From: Alicycliphilus denitrificans K601
GTDB lineage: Bacteria; Pseudomonadota; Gammaproteobacteria; Burkholderiales; Burkholderiaceae_C
Length of the DNA stretch: 64,000 bases
Reading direction: 5' to 3'
Assembly (NCBI RefSeq): GCF_000204645.1
Contig: NC_015422.1
Coordinates: forward strand, 2,249,001-2,313,000
Below, piece by piece: positions 1 to 11,998 of the stretch. The notes under the pieces were generated by a model, which made no database searches, was not told the origin of the DNA, and saw only the letters and a program-made list of their open reading frames with translations. A program made the translations under genes and the position numbers. The stretch's first letter is position 1; each line of letters starts with the position of its first letter.

Positions 1-63
1 CCCGTCCACCAGGGCATGCAGTTCGGCGCCATTCGGGGGGAGGGGCGGGCGAGGGGAGTTCAT
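1..63 (-). CDS. Anti-sigma factor, N-terminal fragment (partial)
   Basis: The first 21 codons of a gene running off the left edge read MNSPRPPLPP followed by NGAELHALVDG. The E-L-H-A-L-V-D-G pattern is typical of the N-terminal cytoplasmic anchor of RsiW/ChrR-type anti-sigma factors, which hold an ECF sigma factor at the membrane. It starts 24 bases after the stop of the ECF sigma gene on the same strand, the usual sigma/anti-sigma order. Only the first 21 residues are visible, so zinc ligands and the membrane segment cannot be checked. The call rests on this short motif plus position. Confidence 0.6.
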   Translation of the reverse strand, partial: MNSPRPPLPPNGAELHALVDG

Positions 64-87
64 GGCAGGTGTTGGCGCGGTGGCGCT

Positions 88-612
88 TCATTTCATGCGG
101 CGCAAAGGGGTGGACGGGTCGCGTGGGAAGGCGGGCGCATGGGCCGGGGCCTGTTCCAGCAGCTCGCGCATGCGGCTGCGTGCGCGCGACAGGCGCGACA
201 TCACGGTGCCCACGGGAATGTCCAGCACGCGCGCCACGTCGGCGTAGGCCATGTCCTCCAGCGTCACCAGCAGGAGCACGGCGCGCTGCTCCGCCGGCAG
301 GCGCTGCAGGCAGCGGTCGAGGTCGATGGCGACGTCGCTCGCCGCGCCGTCCGCGCCCGGCAGCGCGGCAAGGCTCTCCGCGTCCAGCGCCTGCACCGCC
401 AACAGGCCGCGGCGCTGGTTCAGGTACAGGTTGTGCATCAGCGTGAACAGCCAGGCGCGCAGATCGCTGCCGCTGCGCCACAGCAGCCACTTGCGGCAGG
501 CGCGCTCCAGCGTGTCCTGCACCAGATCGTCGGCCGCCCAGGCGTCGCCGGTGAGAGCGCGCGCATAGCGGCGCAGCCCGGGCAGCTGTTCCACGATCTG
601 GGCGCGGTTCAT
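88..612 (-). CDS. ECF-type RNA polymerase sigma factor
   Basis: A 174-residue sigma-70 family factor of the extracytoplasmic-function class. Region 2 spans about residues 12-75 and contains DDLVQDT at 28-34, the core-polymerase and -10 binding part. Region 4 spans about 103-153, with the helix-turn-helix DIPVGTVMSRLSRARSRM at 131-148 that would read the -35 element. There is no region 1.1 or 3, as expected for ECF factors. It would redirect RNA polymerase to stress-response promoters when released by the anti-sigma protein encoded just downstream. Which stress it senses is not shown by the sequence. The divergent-free spacing to the secreted protein gene upstream (629-994) suggests that protein may belong to its regulon, an inference. 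Confidence 0.9.
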   Translation of the reverse strand: MNRAQIVEQLPGLRRYARALTGDAWAADDLVQDTLERACRKWLLWRSGSDLRAWLFTLMHNLYLNQRRGLLAVQALDAESLAALPGADGAASDVAIDLDRCLQRLPAEQRAVLLLVTLEDMAYADVARVLDIPVGTVMSRLSRARSRMRELLEQAPAHAPAFPRDPSTPLRRMK

Positions 613-628
613 GGGCGCATTGCCGTGC

Positions 629-994
629 TCATGGCGTGGCGGTGTGCCAGACGTTGTTCACACCGTCGCCCGTCTTGTCCCCGGGCTTGCTGTCCTTGCT
701 CCAGTAGTACAGCGGCTTGCCCTTGTAGGCCACCTGCTTGGTGCCGTCGTCGCGCTGAATCAGGCTATAGCCGTCCCCGCTGGGTGCCGCCGTGGCGGCC
801 AGGGGCGGCCAGTTGGTGGCACAGGGGCCATTGCAGACGGATTTGCCGCTGCCGGCCATGTCCTTGTCGAAGACATAGAGCGTCATGCCATTGGGCCCGA
901 CGAGGACGCCATCCTGGGCGCTCACCTGCGCATGGGACATGGAATAGCCGCCGGCCAGGGCCAGCGCGACGAGCAAGGAACCGAGTTTGGTCAT
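629..994 (-). CDS. Secreted Lipoprotein_15-repeat protein (COG4315-like)
   Basis: A 121-residue exported protein. Residues 1 to about 22 form a signal peptide ending in SHA. Two copies of the secreted repeat of unknown function (Pfam Lipoprotein_15 type) follow: GPNGMTLYVFDKD with its CNGPCATNWPP extension, and a second one containing YKGKPLYYWSKD. The CxxxC pair in the first repeat may form a disulfide. There is no lipobox cysteine, so it is probably a soluble periplasmic protein. These proteins often sit beside ECF sigma/anti-sigma pairs, as here, with a 16-base gap to the sigma gene on the same strand. The biochemical role is unknown. Confidence 0.85.
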   Translation of the reverse strand: MTKLGSLLVALALAGGYSMSHAQVSAQDGVLVGPNGMTLYVFDKDMAGSGKSVCNGPCATNWPPLAATAAPSGDGYSLIQRDDGTKQVAYKGKPLYYWSKDSKPGDKTGDGVNNVWHTATP

Positions 995-1093
995 GGTGTT
1001 CTCCGTTGGGGTGCCGGCCGGGCGAAATTGCGGCCTGACGCAGGGATGAACACCGCCGGATGGACATTTATTCCATGCCCGCGCAAAAAATGT

Positions 1094-1567
1094 TCAGCGG
1101 TGGCGGCTCTTCATGGCGCGCTCCACCTCGCGCTTGCCCTCGCGTTCCTTGATGGTGTCGCGCTTGTCGTGTTCTGCCTTGCCCTTGGCCAGGGCGATGT
1201 CGCACTTGGCACGACCGTCCTTCCAGTGCAGGTTCAGCGGCACCAGGGTGTAGCCCTTCTGTTCCACCTTGCCGATGAGGCGGCGGATCTCGTCCTTGTG
1301 CAGCAGCAGCTTCTTGATACGTGTGGCGTCGGGATTGACGTGGGTGGACGCGGTCTTCAGCGGATTGATCTGGCAGCCGATCAGGAAGAGCTCGCCATCC
1401 TTGATGACCACGTAGCCGTCGGTGAGCTGCACCTTGCCCTCGCGCAGCGCCTTGACCTCCCAGCCGTGCAGCACCATGCCGGCCTCGTGGCGCTCTTCGA
1501 AGAAGTAGTTGTATGCCGCTTTCTTGTTGTCGGCGATGCGTGACGATGTTTCGGGTTTCTTGGCCAT
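1094..1567 (-). CDS. smpB: SsrA-binding protein SmpB
   Basis: A 157-residue protein of full family length. It binds tmRNA and brings it to stalled ribosomes for trans-translation. The core has the OB-fold pattern [20 protein letters not shown], the [11 protein letters not shown] segment and the [25 protein letters not shown] segment. The C-terminal tail is basic and rich in K/R/E ([14 protein letters not shown] onward), the part that folds into the mRNA channel. It is divergent from ratA across a 146-base intergenic region, an arrangement common in beta- and gammaproteobacteria. Confidence 0.97.
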   Translation of the reverse strand: MAKKPETSSRIADNKKAAYNYFFEERHEAGMVLHGWEVKALREGKVQLTDGYVVIKDGELFLIGCQINPLKTASTHVNPDATRIKKLLLHKDEIRRLIGKVEQKGYTLVPLNLHWKDGRAKCDIALAKGKAEHDKRDTIKEREGKREVERAMKSRHR

Positions 1568-1713
1568 GGTGAATAAATGCGGCGCAAACCGGAAGATCCA
1601 AGCTCTCCCTACAATTGTTGTCGTCTCGCCCCACGATTCTAGGGCGCATCCACGGCATCCCTACCTGGAGGGGTGACGGCCGGCACGGCCCGAGCCCGGT
1701 TCCCGCAGTCTTC

Positions 1714-4571
<2,858 letters not shown>

Positions 4572-4585
4572 AATCCGCGCGCCCC

Positions 4586-4625
4586 AGGCCCGAACCCGAG
4601 CAGGCGTTCGGGCCTTTGTCTTTTC
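4586..4625 (+). terminator. Rho-independent terminator between guaB and guaA
   Basis: The arms aggcccgaac (4586-4595) and gttcgggcct (4606-4615) pair perfectly around a 10-base loop and are followed by the T-rich ttgtctttt. It lies 14 bases after the guaB stop and only 20-30 bases before the guaA ATG. guaA therefore either depends on read-through or has a promoter inside this short gap. Confidence 0.8.
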
Positions 4626-4644
4626 CCGACCCTGTCGCTCCACT

Positions 4645-6261
4645 ATGCAACACGACAAGATCCTCATCCTCGACTTCGGCTCCCAGGTCACACAGCTCAT
4701 CGCGCGGCGCGTGCGCGAGGCCCATGTGTACTGCGAGGTTCATCCGTGCGATGTCAGCAGCGAATGGGTGCGCTCTTTTGCGGCAGATGGCAGGCTCAAG
4801 GGCGTGATTCTCTCGGGCAGCCACGCCAGCGTGTACGAGGTGGACGACAAGGCGCCGGAGGCGGTGTTCGAGCTGGGCGTCCCGGTACTCGGCATCTGCT
4901 ACGGCATGCAGACCATGGCCAACCAGCTCGGCGGCAAAGTCGAGGGCTCGCACACGCGCGAATTCGGCTACGCCGAAGTGCGCGCCCATGGCCATACCGA
5001 ACTGCTCAAGGGCATCGAGGACTTCGCTACGCCCGAGGGCTACGGCATGCTGAAGGTCTGGATGAGCCACGGCGACAAGGTCACCGGGCTGCCGCCGGGG
5101 TTCAAGCTCATGGCATCCACACCGTCCTGCCCCATTGCGGGCATGGCGGACGAGGCACGGCGCTTTTACGCCGTGCAGTTCCACCCCGAGGTCACGCACA
5201 CGGTGCAGGGCCGGGCGCTGCTGGAGCGCTTCGTTCTCGGCATTTGCGCAGCCAGGCCTGATTGGGTCATGAAGGACCATATCGCCGAGGCCGTCGAGGC
5301 CATCCGCGCCCAGGTGGGCGACGAGGAGGTAATCCTGGGCCTGTCCGGCGGCGTGGATTCGAGCGTGGCTGCCGCGCTGATCCACCGTGCCATCGGCGAT
5401 CAGCTGACCTGCGTGTTCGTCGACCACGGTCTGCTACGCCTCAACGAGGGCGACATGGTCATGGACATGTTCGAAGGCAAGCTGCATGCGAAGGTGATTC
5501 GCGTGGATGCGAGCGAGCTGTTCCTCTCCAAGCTCGCGGGCGTCTCCGAACCCGAGCAAAAGCGCAAGATCATCGGCGGCCTGTTCGTGGATGTTTTCAA
5601 GGCCGAGGCCGCCAAGCTCAAGGCTGCAGGAGGCGGCCACAAGGGCGCGACCTTCCTGGCACAGGGCACCATCTATCCGGACGTGATCGAGTCGGGTGGC
5701 GCCAAGAGCAAAAAGGCCGTCACCATCAAGAGCCACCACAACGTCGGCGGCTTGCCTGAGCAACTGGGCTTGAAGCTGCTCGAACCCCTGCGCGACCTGT
5801 TCAAGGACGAGGTGCGCGAACTGGGCGTGGCGCTAGGCCTGCCGCGCGAGATGGTTTATCGCCACCCCTTCCCCGGCCCAGGTCTTGGCGTGCGCATCCT
5901 GGGCGAGGTGAAGAAGGAATACGCCGACCTGCTGCGCCGTGCCGACGCGATCTTCATCGCAGAACTGCGTGCCTGCATCGATCCAGCCAGCGGCAAGAGC
6001 TGGTACGACCTGACCAGCCAGGCCTTCACCGTCTTCCTGCCCGTGAAGAGCGTGGGCGTGATGGGCGACGGCCGCACCTACGACTACGTGGTCGCGCTGC
6101 GCGCCGTGCAGACCTCGGATTTCATGACGGCGGACTGGGCTGAGCTGCCCTACGAGCTGCTGAAGAAGGTCTCTGGGCGCATCATCAACGAGGTGCGTGG
6201 TATCAATCGCGTGACCTATGACGTAAGCAGCAAGCCGCCGGCGACGATCGAGTGGGAGTGA
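4645..6261 (+). CDS. guaA: GMP synthase (glutamine-hydrolysing)
   Basis: 538 residues; converts XMP to GMP using ATP and glutamine. The N-terminal class I amidotransferase has GICYGMQ (nucleophile Cys) and FHPEVTHT (His-Glu of the triad). The synthetase domain begins with the PP-loop [15 protein letters not shown], and the C-terminal dimerisation domain ends PPATIEWE. The start [25 protein letters not shown] is the family start. The last codons and stop (6246-6262) double as the attachment core of the integrated island; the protein end stays intact because the core restores IEWE and the stop. Confidence 0.98.
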   Translation: MQHDKILILDFGSQVTQLIARRVREAHVYCEVHPCDVSSEWVRSFAADGRLKGVILSGSHASVYEVDDKAPEAVFELGVPVLGICYGMQTMANQLGGKVEGSHTREFGYAEVRAHGHTELLKGIEDFATPEGYGMLKVWMSHGDKVTGLPPGFKLMASTPSCPIAGMADEARRFYAVQFHPEVTHTVQGRALLERFVLGICAARPDWVMKDHIAEAVEAIRAQVGDEEVILGLSGGVDSSVAAALIHRAIGDQLTCVFVDHGLLRLNEGDMVMDMFEGKLHAKVIRVDASELFLSKLAGVSEPEQKRKIIGGLFVDVFKAEAAKLKAAGGGHKGATFLAQGTIYPDVIESGGAKSKKAVTIKSHHNVGGLPEQLGLKLLEPLRDLFKDEVRELGVALGLPREMVYRHPFPGPGLGVRILGEVKKEYADLLRRADAIFIAELRACIDPASGKSWYDLTSQAFTVFLPVKSVGVMGDGRTYDYVVALRAVQTSDFMTADWAELPYELLKKVSGRIINEVRGINRVTYDVSSKPPATIEWE

Positions 6262-6262
6262 A
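6246..6262 (+). other. Attachment core in guaA 3' end (left junction)
   Basis: The 17-base sequence gatcgagtgggagtgaa contains the last guaA codons and stop. It recurs exactly at 55506-55522, immediately ahead of an integrase leader. Site-specific islands that use the 3' end of guaA are known, and the integrase leader resemblance on the right side of both copies supports att identity. Strand-exchange position within the core is not determinable here. Confidence 0.8.
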
Positions 6263-6541
6263 TTTACGTCCTTCGAGGACTATCGCCAGCTATCGAGAAT
6301 CCGACGTAACGTGTTGATATTGAAAGAGATACGTCACGGCAGCTATCGGTAGCTATCGCCGGCCAGCAGAAAAAGTTGACGGTAGAGCTGACGGTAAAAA
6401 TCGAAGCCGGATTAAGACACTCTCGTTCACTATTCAGACTTTTACCGTCTTTGACGGTAAAAGCCTTCTCGGGAAAGCTTGTTTCATGGGGCTTTCCGGG
6501 CATCAGCAGGTCTCCAGGTCCCTGACGGTAAAACCTGACGG
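6263..6541 (+). other. Integrase-leader remnant of the left element (no gene)
   Basis: No coding sequence is seen. The stretch resembles 55523-55822, the leader of the right-hand integrase, along its length with many mismatches. Shared blocks include ggactatcgccag, the paired ctatcgg.ggctatcgccggccagca repeats, tttgacggtaaaa and the ggctttccgggcatc.. segment. It should have led into an integrase gene, but the IS21-family copy begins at 6542. Repeated tgacggta motifs (for example near 6375, 6389, 6456, 6522 and 6535) look like arm-type recombinase or excisionase sites, an inference. Confidence 0.65.
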
Positions 6542-6649
6542 TGTTGATTTCCACGCAGAAGTGACCCACTAACCCCCGGGATTTCCATCCAAACCTGACC
6601 CACGTACTAACCCTAACCTGCTGCTTTGCTGAGCAGCAGGAGACCAGGA

Positions 6650-8176
6650 GTGATAGACGTGGCAACACTGAGTGTCATCAGGCGCTGGGCCCTGCGAGAG
6701 CAGCTGTCCATCCGGGAGATAGCCCGCCGCACGGGCCTCTCGCGCAACACCATCCGCAAGTACCTGCGCGTAGGCGAGGCCGAGCCGCACTATGCCAAGC
6801 GGGTCAGTCCATCCAAGCTCGATCCCTTCGCCTTGAAGCTCGCTGGCTGGCTCAAGACGGAAGCTGGCCGATCCCGCAAGCAGCGCCGCACCGTCAAGCA
6901 GATGTACGTGGATCTGCAGGCGCTCGGTTATGGCGGCTCCTACAACCGCGTAGCGGCCTTTGCCCGCCTCTGGCACGAGCAGCGCCTTGTGGCCCAGCAG
7001 ACCACTGGCCGCGGCACCTTCGTTCCCCTGGCCTTCGGTCCGGGTGAGGCCTTCCAGTTCGACTGGAGCGAGGACTGGGCTGTTCTCGCCGGCGTGCGCA
7101 CCAAGCTGCAGGTAGCCCACTTCAAGCTCAGCCACAGCCGAGCGTTCTACCTGCGCGCCTATCCGCTGCAAACGCACGAGATGCTGTTCGATGCCCACAA
7201 CCATGCATTCGCAGTCCTGGGCGGTGTGCCCCGCCGTGGCATCTACGACAACATGCGCACCGCCGTAGACCGGGTGCGCCGTGGCAAGGAGCGCGACGTC
7301 AATGCGCGCTTTGCGGCCATGGTCAGCCACTTCCTGTTCGAGGCCGAGTTCTGCAATCCTGCTTCGGGCTGGGAGAAGGGCCAGGTGGAGAAGAACGTGC
7401 GCGATGCCCGCCATCGCCTGTGGCAGGTAGTGCCGCCATTCCCAAGCCTGCCCGATCTCAATGCATGGCTTGAAGAGCGCTGCGTGGCGCTGTGGCACGA
7501 GATCGAGCACGGCAAGCTGCCGGGCACCGTCGCGGACATCTGGACCGAGGAGAAGAACGACTTGATGCCAATGCCCCGGCCCTTCGATGGCTTTGTGGAG
7601 CACACCAAACGCGTCTCACCCACCTGCCTCGTCCACTTCGAGCGCAACCGCTACAGCGTGCCGGCGCCTTATGCCAATCGGCCGGTGAGCCTGCGGGTCT
7701 ACGCCGATCGCCTGGTGGTCGCCGCCGAAGGCCAGATCGTGTGCGAGCATCAGCGCCTGATCGAGCGTAACCACCATGGTGCGGGACAGACCGTGTACGA
7801 CTGGCGCCACTACCTGGCAGTGCTGCAGCGCAAGCCCGGGGCCTTGCGCAATGGTGCTCCATTCCTGGAACTGCCAGCAGCCTTCAAGCGCCTGCAGGCC
7901 GCCCTCTTGAAGCAGCCAGGCGGCGACCGAGAGATGGTGGAGGTTCTGGCTCTGGTGCTGCACCACGATGAACAAGCTGTGCTCGCTGCAGTGGAGTTGG
8001 CACTGGAGTCAGGGGCTGCCAGCAAGACCCACATCCTGAACGTGCTGCACCGCCTGCTGGACGGTAAGCCCGCCCCAGCACCGGTCACCTCGCCCCAGGC
8101 CCTCAAGCTGTCTGTGGAACCCCAGGCCAACGTGCTGCGCTATGACCAATTGAGGGAGGTGCGCTATGCGTCATGA
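6650..8176 (+). CDS. istA: IS21-family transposase IstA (copy 1)
   Basis: About 508 residues from the GTG at 6650, which follows AGGAG; a TTG further upstream (6626) is the longest in-frame alternative. The N-terminus carries a resolvase-like helix-turn-helix ([21 protein letters not shown]). The DDE core is seen in [12 protein letters not shown] (first Asp), [12 protein letters not shown] (second Asp) and [15 protein letters not shown] (Glu). The C-terminal part includes [15 protein letters not shown], typical of the Mu-type beta-barrel domain. The stop overlaps the istB start by 11 bases, so the two are translationally coupled. Confidence 0.95.
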   Translation: MIDVATLSVIRRWALREQLSIREIARRTGLSRNTIRKYLRVGEAEPHYAKRVSPSKLDPFALKLAGWLKTEAGRSRKQRRTVKQMYVDLQALGYGGSYNRVAAFARLWHEQRLVAQQTTGRGTFVPLAFGPGEAFQFDWSEDWAVLAGVRTKLQVAHFKLSHSRAFYLRAYPLQTHEMLFDAHNHAFAVLGGVPRRGIYDNMRTAVDRVRRGKERDVNARFAAMVSHFLFEAEFCNPASGWEKGQVEKNVRDARHRLWQVVPPFPSLPDLNAWLEERCVALWHEIEHGKLPGTVADIWTEEKNDLMPMPRPFDGFVEHTKRVSPTCLVHFERNRYSVPAPYANRPVSLRVYADRLVVAAEGQIVCEHQRLIERNHHGAGQTVYDWRHYLAVLQRKPGALRNGAPFLELPAAFKRLQAALLKQPGGDREMVEVLALVLHHDEQAVLAAVELALESGAASKTHILNVLHRLLDGKPAPAPVTSPQALKLSVEPQANVLRYDQLREVRYAS

Positions 8177-8969
8177 CCCTGCCATCGCTTCCATCGTGAT
8201 CATGCTGCGCGAGCTCAAGATGCACGGCATGGCCCAGGCGGTTGCGGAACTGGCTGAGCAAGGTGCGCCGGCCTTCGACGCAGCGCAGCCCATCCTGTCC
8301 CAACTGCTCAAGGCCGAGACCGCCGAGCGGGAGGTGCGCTCTGTGGCCTACCAACTCAAGGTGGCCAGGTTCCCTGCGTACCGGGACCTGGCTGGGTTTG
8401 ACTTCAGCCACAGCGAGGTGAACGAGGCATTGGTACGCCAGTTGCACCGCTGCGAATTCTTGGAGAACGCCAACAACGTGGTGCTGGTGGGTGGACCGGG
8501 TACGGGCAAGACCCACATCGCCACAGCCCTCGGGGTGCAAGCCATTGAGCACCATCACCGCAGGGTGCGGTTCTTCTCCACGGTGGAGCTGGTCAATGCA
8601 CTGGAAGAGGAGAAGGCCCAGGGCAAGCCGGGGCAGATCGCGCACCGCCTAGCCTATGCCGATCTGGTGATCCTGGATGAACTGGGCTACCTGCCATTCA
8701 GCACGTCAGGAGGAGCCTTGCTGTTCCACCTGCTGTCCAAGCTGTACGAGCGCACGAGCGTCGTGATCACCACCAACCTGAGCTTTAGCGAGTGGGCCAA
8801 TGTGTTCGGAGATGCCAAGATGACCACGGCGCTGCTGGACCGGCTCACGCATCACTGCCATATTCTTGAGACCGGCAATGACAGCTACCGGTTCAAGAAT
8901 AGCTCCGCACAGCAACCACCACAGACCACCAAGAAGGAGAAGGCGACCAAGAACTTATCCACAACGTGA
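8166..8969 (+). CDS. istB: IS21-family helper ATPase IstB (copy 1)
   Basis: 267 residues of the DnaC-like AAA+ family. Walker A is [15 protein letters not shown] and Walker B is [13 protein letters not shown]; a sensor-1-like [12 protein letters not shown] follows. It assembles on DNA and licenses IstA transposition. The start ATGCGTCATGAC overlaps the end of istA. The short Lys-rich tail ([10 protein letters not shown]) runs to the right end of the element. Confidence 0.95.
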   Translation: MRHDPAIASIVIMLRELKMHGMAQAVAELAEQGAPAFDAAQPILSQLLKAETAEREVRSVAYQLKVARFPAYRDLAGFDFSHSEVNEALVRQLHRCEFLENANNVVLVGGPGTGKTHIATALGVQAIEHHHRRVRFFSTVELVNALEEEKAQGKPGQIAHRLAYADLVILDELGYLPFSTSGGALLFHLLSKLYERTSVVITTNLSFSEWANVFGDAKMTTALLDRLTHHCHILETGNDSYRFKNSSAQQPPQTTKKEKATKNLSTT

Positions 8970-9042
8970 GCGTGAAGCTCACGAACCAGGGTGGGTCAAG
9001 ATTCGATGGAAATGGTGGGTCAGCTTTGCGTGGAAATCAACA

Positions 9043-9808
9043 GACCAAAGACACCGGGCGGGGTCACCAGGGCGAGCTGAGGCAGCAAGTCATCGCGGAA
9101 GGTGTTGCGGATGCTGTTCGTGCTGATCGGCGTGCGGCCGTTCCAGGAAAACAGGTAGTGGGCGCCCGCGCAGGCGTAGCCTCGTTGCTCGCGTTGGGCT
9201 TGGTAGCCACGCAGCCTGGCCGCCAGCTTGGGGCCAAAGGGCACCAGCCGATCCTTGCCGAACTTGGTGTTGCGGATCTCCAGCACTTCTCGCACCAGGT
9301 CCACGTCACCCCATTGGAGGCGAGCGACTTCACCCACCCGCAGGCCAAGACCCGCGAGCAGTGCAAGGATCATCTCGTAGCTGGCACCCCGCAGTTGAGC
9401 GCGTGAGTTGTCTGGCAACGCTCTGGCCGAGATCAGCAAGCGCCGGATGGTGTCGTCTGAAAACAGGAAGGGAAGCCGGCGAGCTGTCTGAGGTTGAGCC
9501 CTGGCCGTCAACGGGGAGCCCACCAGAACCTGCTGACCGACCATCCACTCGAACAGCCGTCGGACATCTCCGAGCAGGTTGTTGTAGCTGCGAGGGTTGG
9601 TGCGATGGCGGGAATCCAGAAATGCCTGCAAGCACTCTCCATCGATCGCCTCGATGCATTCGACACCGCGGTCATCGAGAAATCGGTCGAGCAGTCGCAA
9701 TTGACGATCCTCGCAGGCGAACTTGCATCCCATGGCGCGCTTGGCGCGCAGGTACTGTTCGATGTGAGGAGCCAAGGCGCTGTGAAAGCCGTTCCAGAGG
9801 GCGGTCAT
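9043..9808 (-). pseudogene. Second tandem tyrosine recombinase, cut by IS21
   Basis: Starts MTALWNGFHSALAPHIEQYL at 9808. About 255 residues remain before the sequence enters the IS21 copy. The N-terminal SAM-like core-binding domain and the first catalytic Arg (GLGLRVGEVARL, R157) are present. The HxxR box and the Tyr nucleophile are missing, so it cannot be active. Its ATG overlaps the stop of the upstream recombinase (ATGA), the coupling seen in recombinase-in-trio (RIT) elements; a third recombinase would have followed and is absent. Confidence 0.85.
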
Positions 9809-11073
9809 AGCACGTCCTCCCCGTGGCCAATGACCATCTCTCGCAGTTTGTGCACCGCCACCTTGCCATAGACCAGTGTGGATGCAGGATGGCGATGGCC
9901 AACGTAGTCGCCAATGACCTTGAATGGCAAGTCGGCTTCCACCAAGTGCTGAACGCAGGAGTGACGCAAGGTGTGGGAACCGGCGCGTGCTACCTGAATG
10001 CCGATGCTGCGCAGATGGCCAGCCACCATGGATGAAACCGTCCAGTGGTTCATCGGGGTATAGGGCGAGCGGACCGTGAGAAAGATTCGGCGGTCGTCTA
10101 TATCGGTTCTTCGGACATGCAAATAGGCGATGATCGCTTCGCCCACCGCCGCCGAAAGCGGATAACGGGTCGAATGGCCGCCTTTGCGCATGGGAATGCC
10201 GATCTGCCCATGGGCCCAATCCAGATCGTCCAGACACAAGGCTACGATCTCCCTGGCACGCAATCCGTAGCTGGTCAGCAACGTCAGGATGGCATAGTCG
10301 CGTTTACCCAGGTCGCTGCGGCGGTCGATGCTGGCCAGCAATCGCTCGACGTCCGCCCAGCCGATGGCGCGCGGAATGGATGCCTGGCGGTAGACACGGC
10401 CGCGCGGCACACTGCGAACCAGATCGTTGGCGATGATGCCTTCACGGTGCAGATAGCGAAGGAAGACACGCAAGGCCTCCGCCGTATTGAGCATGCCGGA
10501 CTTGTGCAACGTCTTCGCCCGGTCATTGATGAACTCGGTGATGCAGGCTGGAGTCAGCTTGTCCAGGGAAATACCTGCTTGTGCCAAATATGAATCGAAT
10601 GGACGCAACGTGAAGGTGTAGTTGTGTATCGAGGTCTGGCGCAGACCCTTCTCCTTGAGAAGGAAGGGAAAGAAGCCAGGAACGCTGGTGGAGAACGGCA
10701 TGGCCGGCCGGTTGCTTGGCCGCGTGTAGCCAGGCACGGCCAGGCTGAGCATCCGTTCCACTGGGACACGGCTTTGTGCAACGACGGCGGCCCGATCTTG
10801 CGCGCTCTTGCACCAGCGTCCGTGCCCGGCCTGCCAGTGCTCCACGAAGGCATCCACATGGTCGGGTAGATCGTCCAGACAGGTGGCACCTCGGCCAATC
10901 ACGAAGTCGTTGAAGTGCCCGAGAGCGCGAACATGCTGCCGAACCGTGGAGTTGCTCGTGTGCAACTCGTCCAGAAACTGTGCATAGCGCTCAATCTGCG
11001 GCCCCAGCCACTGGGCCTTGATGCGGTCGATCGCCTTGAGCGACCGGAAATGACGTTCCAACATGACAATCAC
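9805..11073 (-). CDS. Tyrosine recombinase, first gene of a RIT-like set
   Basis: 422 residues with a complete tyrosine-recombinase active site: R272 in SYGLRAREIV, K297 in MRKGGHS, H367-x-x-R370 in GSHTLRHS, H393/H395 in GHRHPAS and the nucleophile Y402 in LVYGKV. The N-terminal 230 residues hold two helical core-binding segments. It overlaps the next recombinase by ATGA. The tandem, overlapping, same-strand layout fits the first gene of a RIT element rather than a lone XerC/D. It is intact but probably non-functional without its partners. The gene lies inside the 3' part of a radC gene. Confidence 0.88.
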   Translation of the reverse strand: MIVMLERHFRSLKAIDRIKAQWLGPQIERYAQFLDELHTSNSTVRQHVRALGHFNDFVIGRGATCLDDLPDHVDAFVEHWQAGHGRWCKSAQDRAAVVAQSRVPVERMLSLAVPGYTRPSNRPAMPFSTSVPGFFPFLLKEKGLRQTSIHNYTFTLRPFDSYLAQAGISLDKLTPACITEFINDRAKTLHKSGMLNTAEALRVFLRYLHREGIIANDLVRSVPRGRVYRQASIPRAIGWADVERLLASIDRRSDLGKRDYAILTLLTSYGLRAREIVALCLDDLDWAHGQIGIPMRKGGHSTRYPLSAAVGEAIIAYLHVRRTDIDDRRIFLTVRSPYTPMNHWTVSSMVAGHLRSIGIQVARAGSHTLRHSCVQHLVEADLPFKVIGDYVGHRHPASTLVYGKVAVHKLREMVIGHGEDVL

Positions 11074-11120
11074 CTCTCCGAGAAAATGAAGGGGACGTCA
11101 TGTTGCGCTGCGGCTGCTGT

Positions 11121-11184
11121 TATGTGCCCCGATTCTGACCAGAGGCCCAGGAGGTGCGCTCCTGGCCTCCAAGCACGGCACATA
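11121..11184. repeat. Nested inverted repeat beside the recombinase gene
   Basis: Outer arms tatgtgcc (11121-11128) and ggcacata (11177-11184) enclose inner arms aggcccaggag (11143-11153) and ctcctggcct (11159-11168) around a short loop. It sits between the recombinase start and the radC fragment. It could be the terminal recognition structure of the RIT-like element or the recombinase promoter/operator. No further evidence separates the two. Confidence 0.6.
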
Positions 11185-11206
11185 AGAAAACAGGGCACAA
11201 AATTCG

Positions 11207-11365
11207 CACAACCATCCGAGCGGCAATCCAGAGCCTAGCAGGGCCGACGAGGTACTGACCCAGCGGCTCAAGGAGGCGCTGGCGCTGGTGGATGTTCGCA
11301 CGTTGGATCACATCATCGTGGCGGGCAGCAGCATCACATCGTTTGCCGAACGCGGCCTGGTTTGA
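11207..11365 (+). pseudogene. radC: RadC family protein, C-terminal fragment
   Basis: Reads [16 protein letters not shown], then [20 protein letters not shown] and [16 protein letters not shown], then a stop. HNHPSG with the downstream Asp is the JAMM metalloprotease-like motif of RadC/YkfG proteins, which are regular genes of this kind of integrative element. Everything upstream of the motif is replaced by the recombinase element, so the gene is broken at about 11205. Confidence 0.85.
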
Positions 11366-11367
11366 CC

Positions 11368-11390
11368 GAGGGGGCTTCGGCTCCCTTTTT
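11368..11390 (+). terminator. Terminator after radC fragment
   Basis: A GC hairpin (aggggg-c-ttcg-g-ctccct type) followed by a run of T (ccctttttg) lies 3 bases after the radC stop. The remaining bases up to 11647 contain no gene that I can support; they are GC-rich leader ahead of the DUF2958 gene. Confidence 0.6.
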
Positions 11391-11647
11391 GCTGCGCCCG
11401 GTGGTGCAACTCCGGCCCGCGCGGGCCTGCGCGTGTTGCGCACTTGCCAGGAAGCCGGGGTGCGTTGAGGTGCGAGGGAGGCGGTCTTGCTGTTCCTTTC
11501 ATCGTGCCACGGCGTTCTCGCCGTCAAGGGCGGCGCGTGCTTGCACGCTTGCGGCCTGGCGGCCGTCGCTGACCCCTGACTGCTTGCGCTGCGCCGTGCC
11601 CCGGAAGGGGCGGGCAATTCCGCCCGGCAACCTTTCGGGAGTTCACC

Positions 11648-11998
11648 ATGAACAACGCACTCATCACCGACGAGCAGCGCATCGTGCTGCTGGCCAATGG
11701 CCGCGAATCCTTGGACAACCCGGACTTCGATCCGGCGCCCGTAATCAAGCTGTTCACGCCGGACGCCGGCGCGACCTGGCTGCTGACCGAGATTGATCCC
11801 GATGACCACGACCATGCCTTCGGTCTTTGCGACCTGGGCCTGGGGATGCCGGAAATCGGCTGGGTCAGCCTGGGCGAGCTGGCGACTGTGCGCGGCGGGC
11901 TGGGCCTGCCGATCGAGCGCGACCTGTCGTTTCGCGCCGAGAAGCGGTTGAGCGCCTATGCGCGCGATGCGCGGCTGGCCGGGCGGGTTGACGTCTGA
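11648..11998 (+). CDS. DUF2958 protein (copy 1)
   Basis: 116 residues beginning MNNALITDEQRIVLLANGRESL, preceded by GGGAG. The core PVIKLFTPDAGATWLLTEIDPDD, then HAFGLCDLGLGMPEIGWVSLGELATV, is the DUF2958 signature. These small proteins are standard cargo of conjugative plasmids and ICEs of Proteobacteria; their role is unknown. A second, divergent member lies at 20710-21057. No membrane segments or metal motifs are visible. Confidence 0.88.
   Translation: MNNALITDEQRIVLLANGRESLDNPDFDPAPVIKLFTPDAGATWLLTEIDPDDHDHAFGLCDLGLGMPEIGWVSLGELATVRGGLGLPIERDLSFRAEKRLSAYARDARLAGRVDV

Larger units (their letters stand above)
6542..9042 (+). mobile_element. IS21-family insertion sequence, copy 1
   Basis: A 2501-bp element bounded by inverted ends beginning TGTTGATTTCCACGCA (6542; its complement ends at 9042) with TGACCC slightly further in on both sides. 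It encodes istA and istB in the overlapping order typical of IS21. The same 2501 bp recur inverted at 52518-55018, and both translated proteins are identical between copies. IS21 elements normally leave 4-8 bp target duplications; the flanks here (ctgacgg / gaccaaa) do not match, so at least one side has been rearranged since insertion. It removed the integrase expected at the guaA side and cut a recombinase gene on the other. Confidence 0.93.

Noticed and set aside
6246..6262. tRNA or tmRNA attachment site
   Set aside because: The core is the end of guaA, and no tRNA-like fold is seen at either copy.
9043..11073. Tn554-type transposase pair
   Set aside because: Tn554 has TnpA/TnpB plus a different TnpC; the ATGA-coupled same-strand recombinases fit RIT better, though with only two genes left this is not certain.
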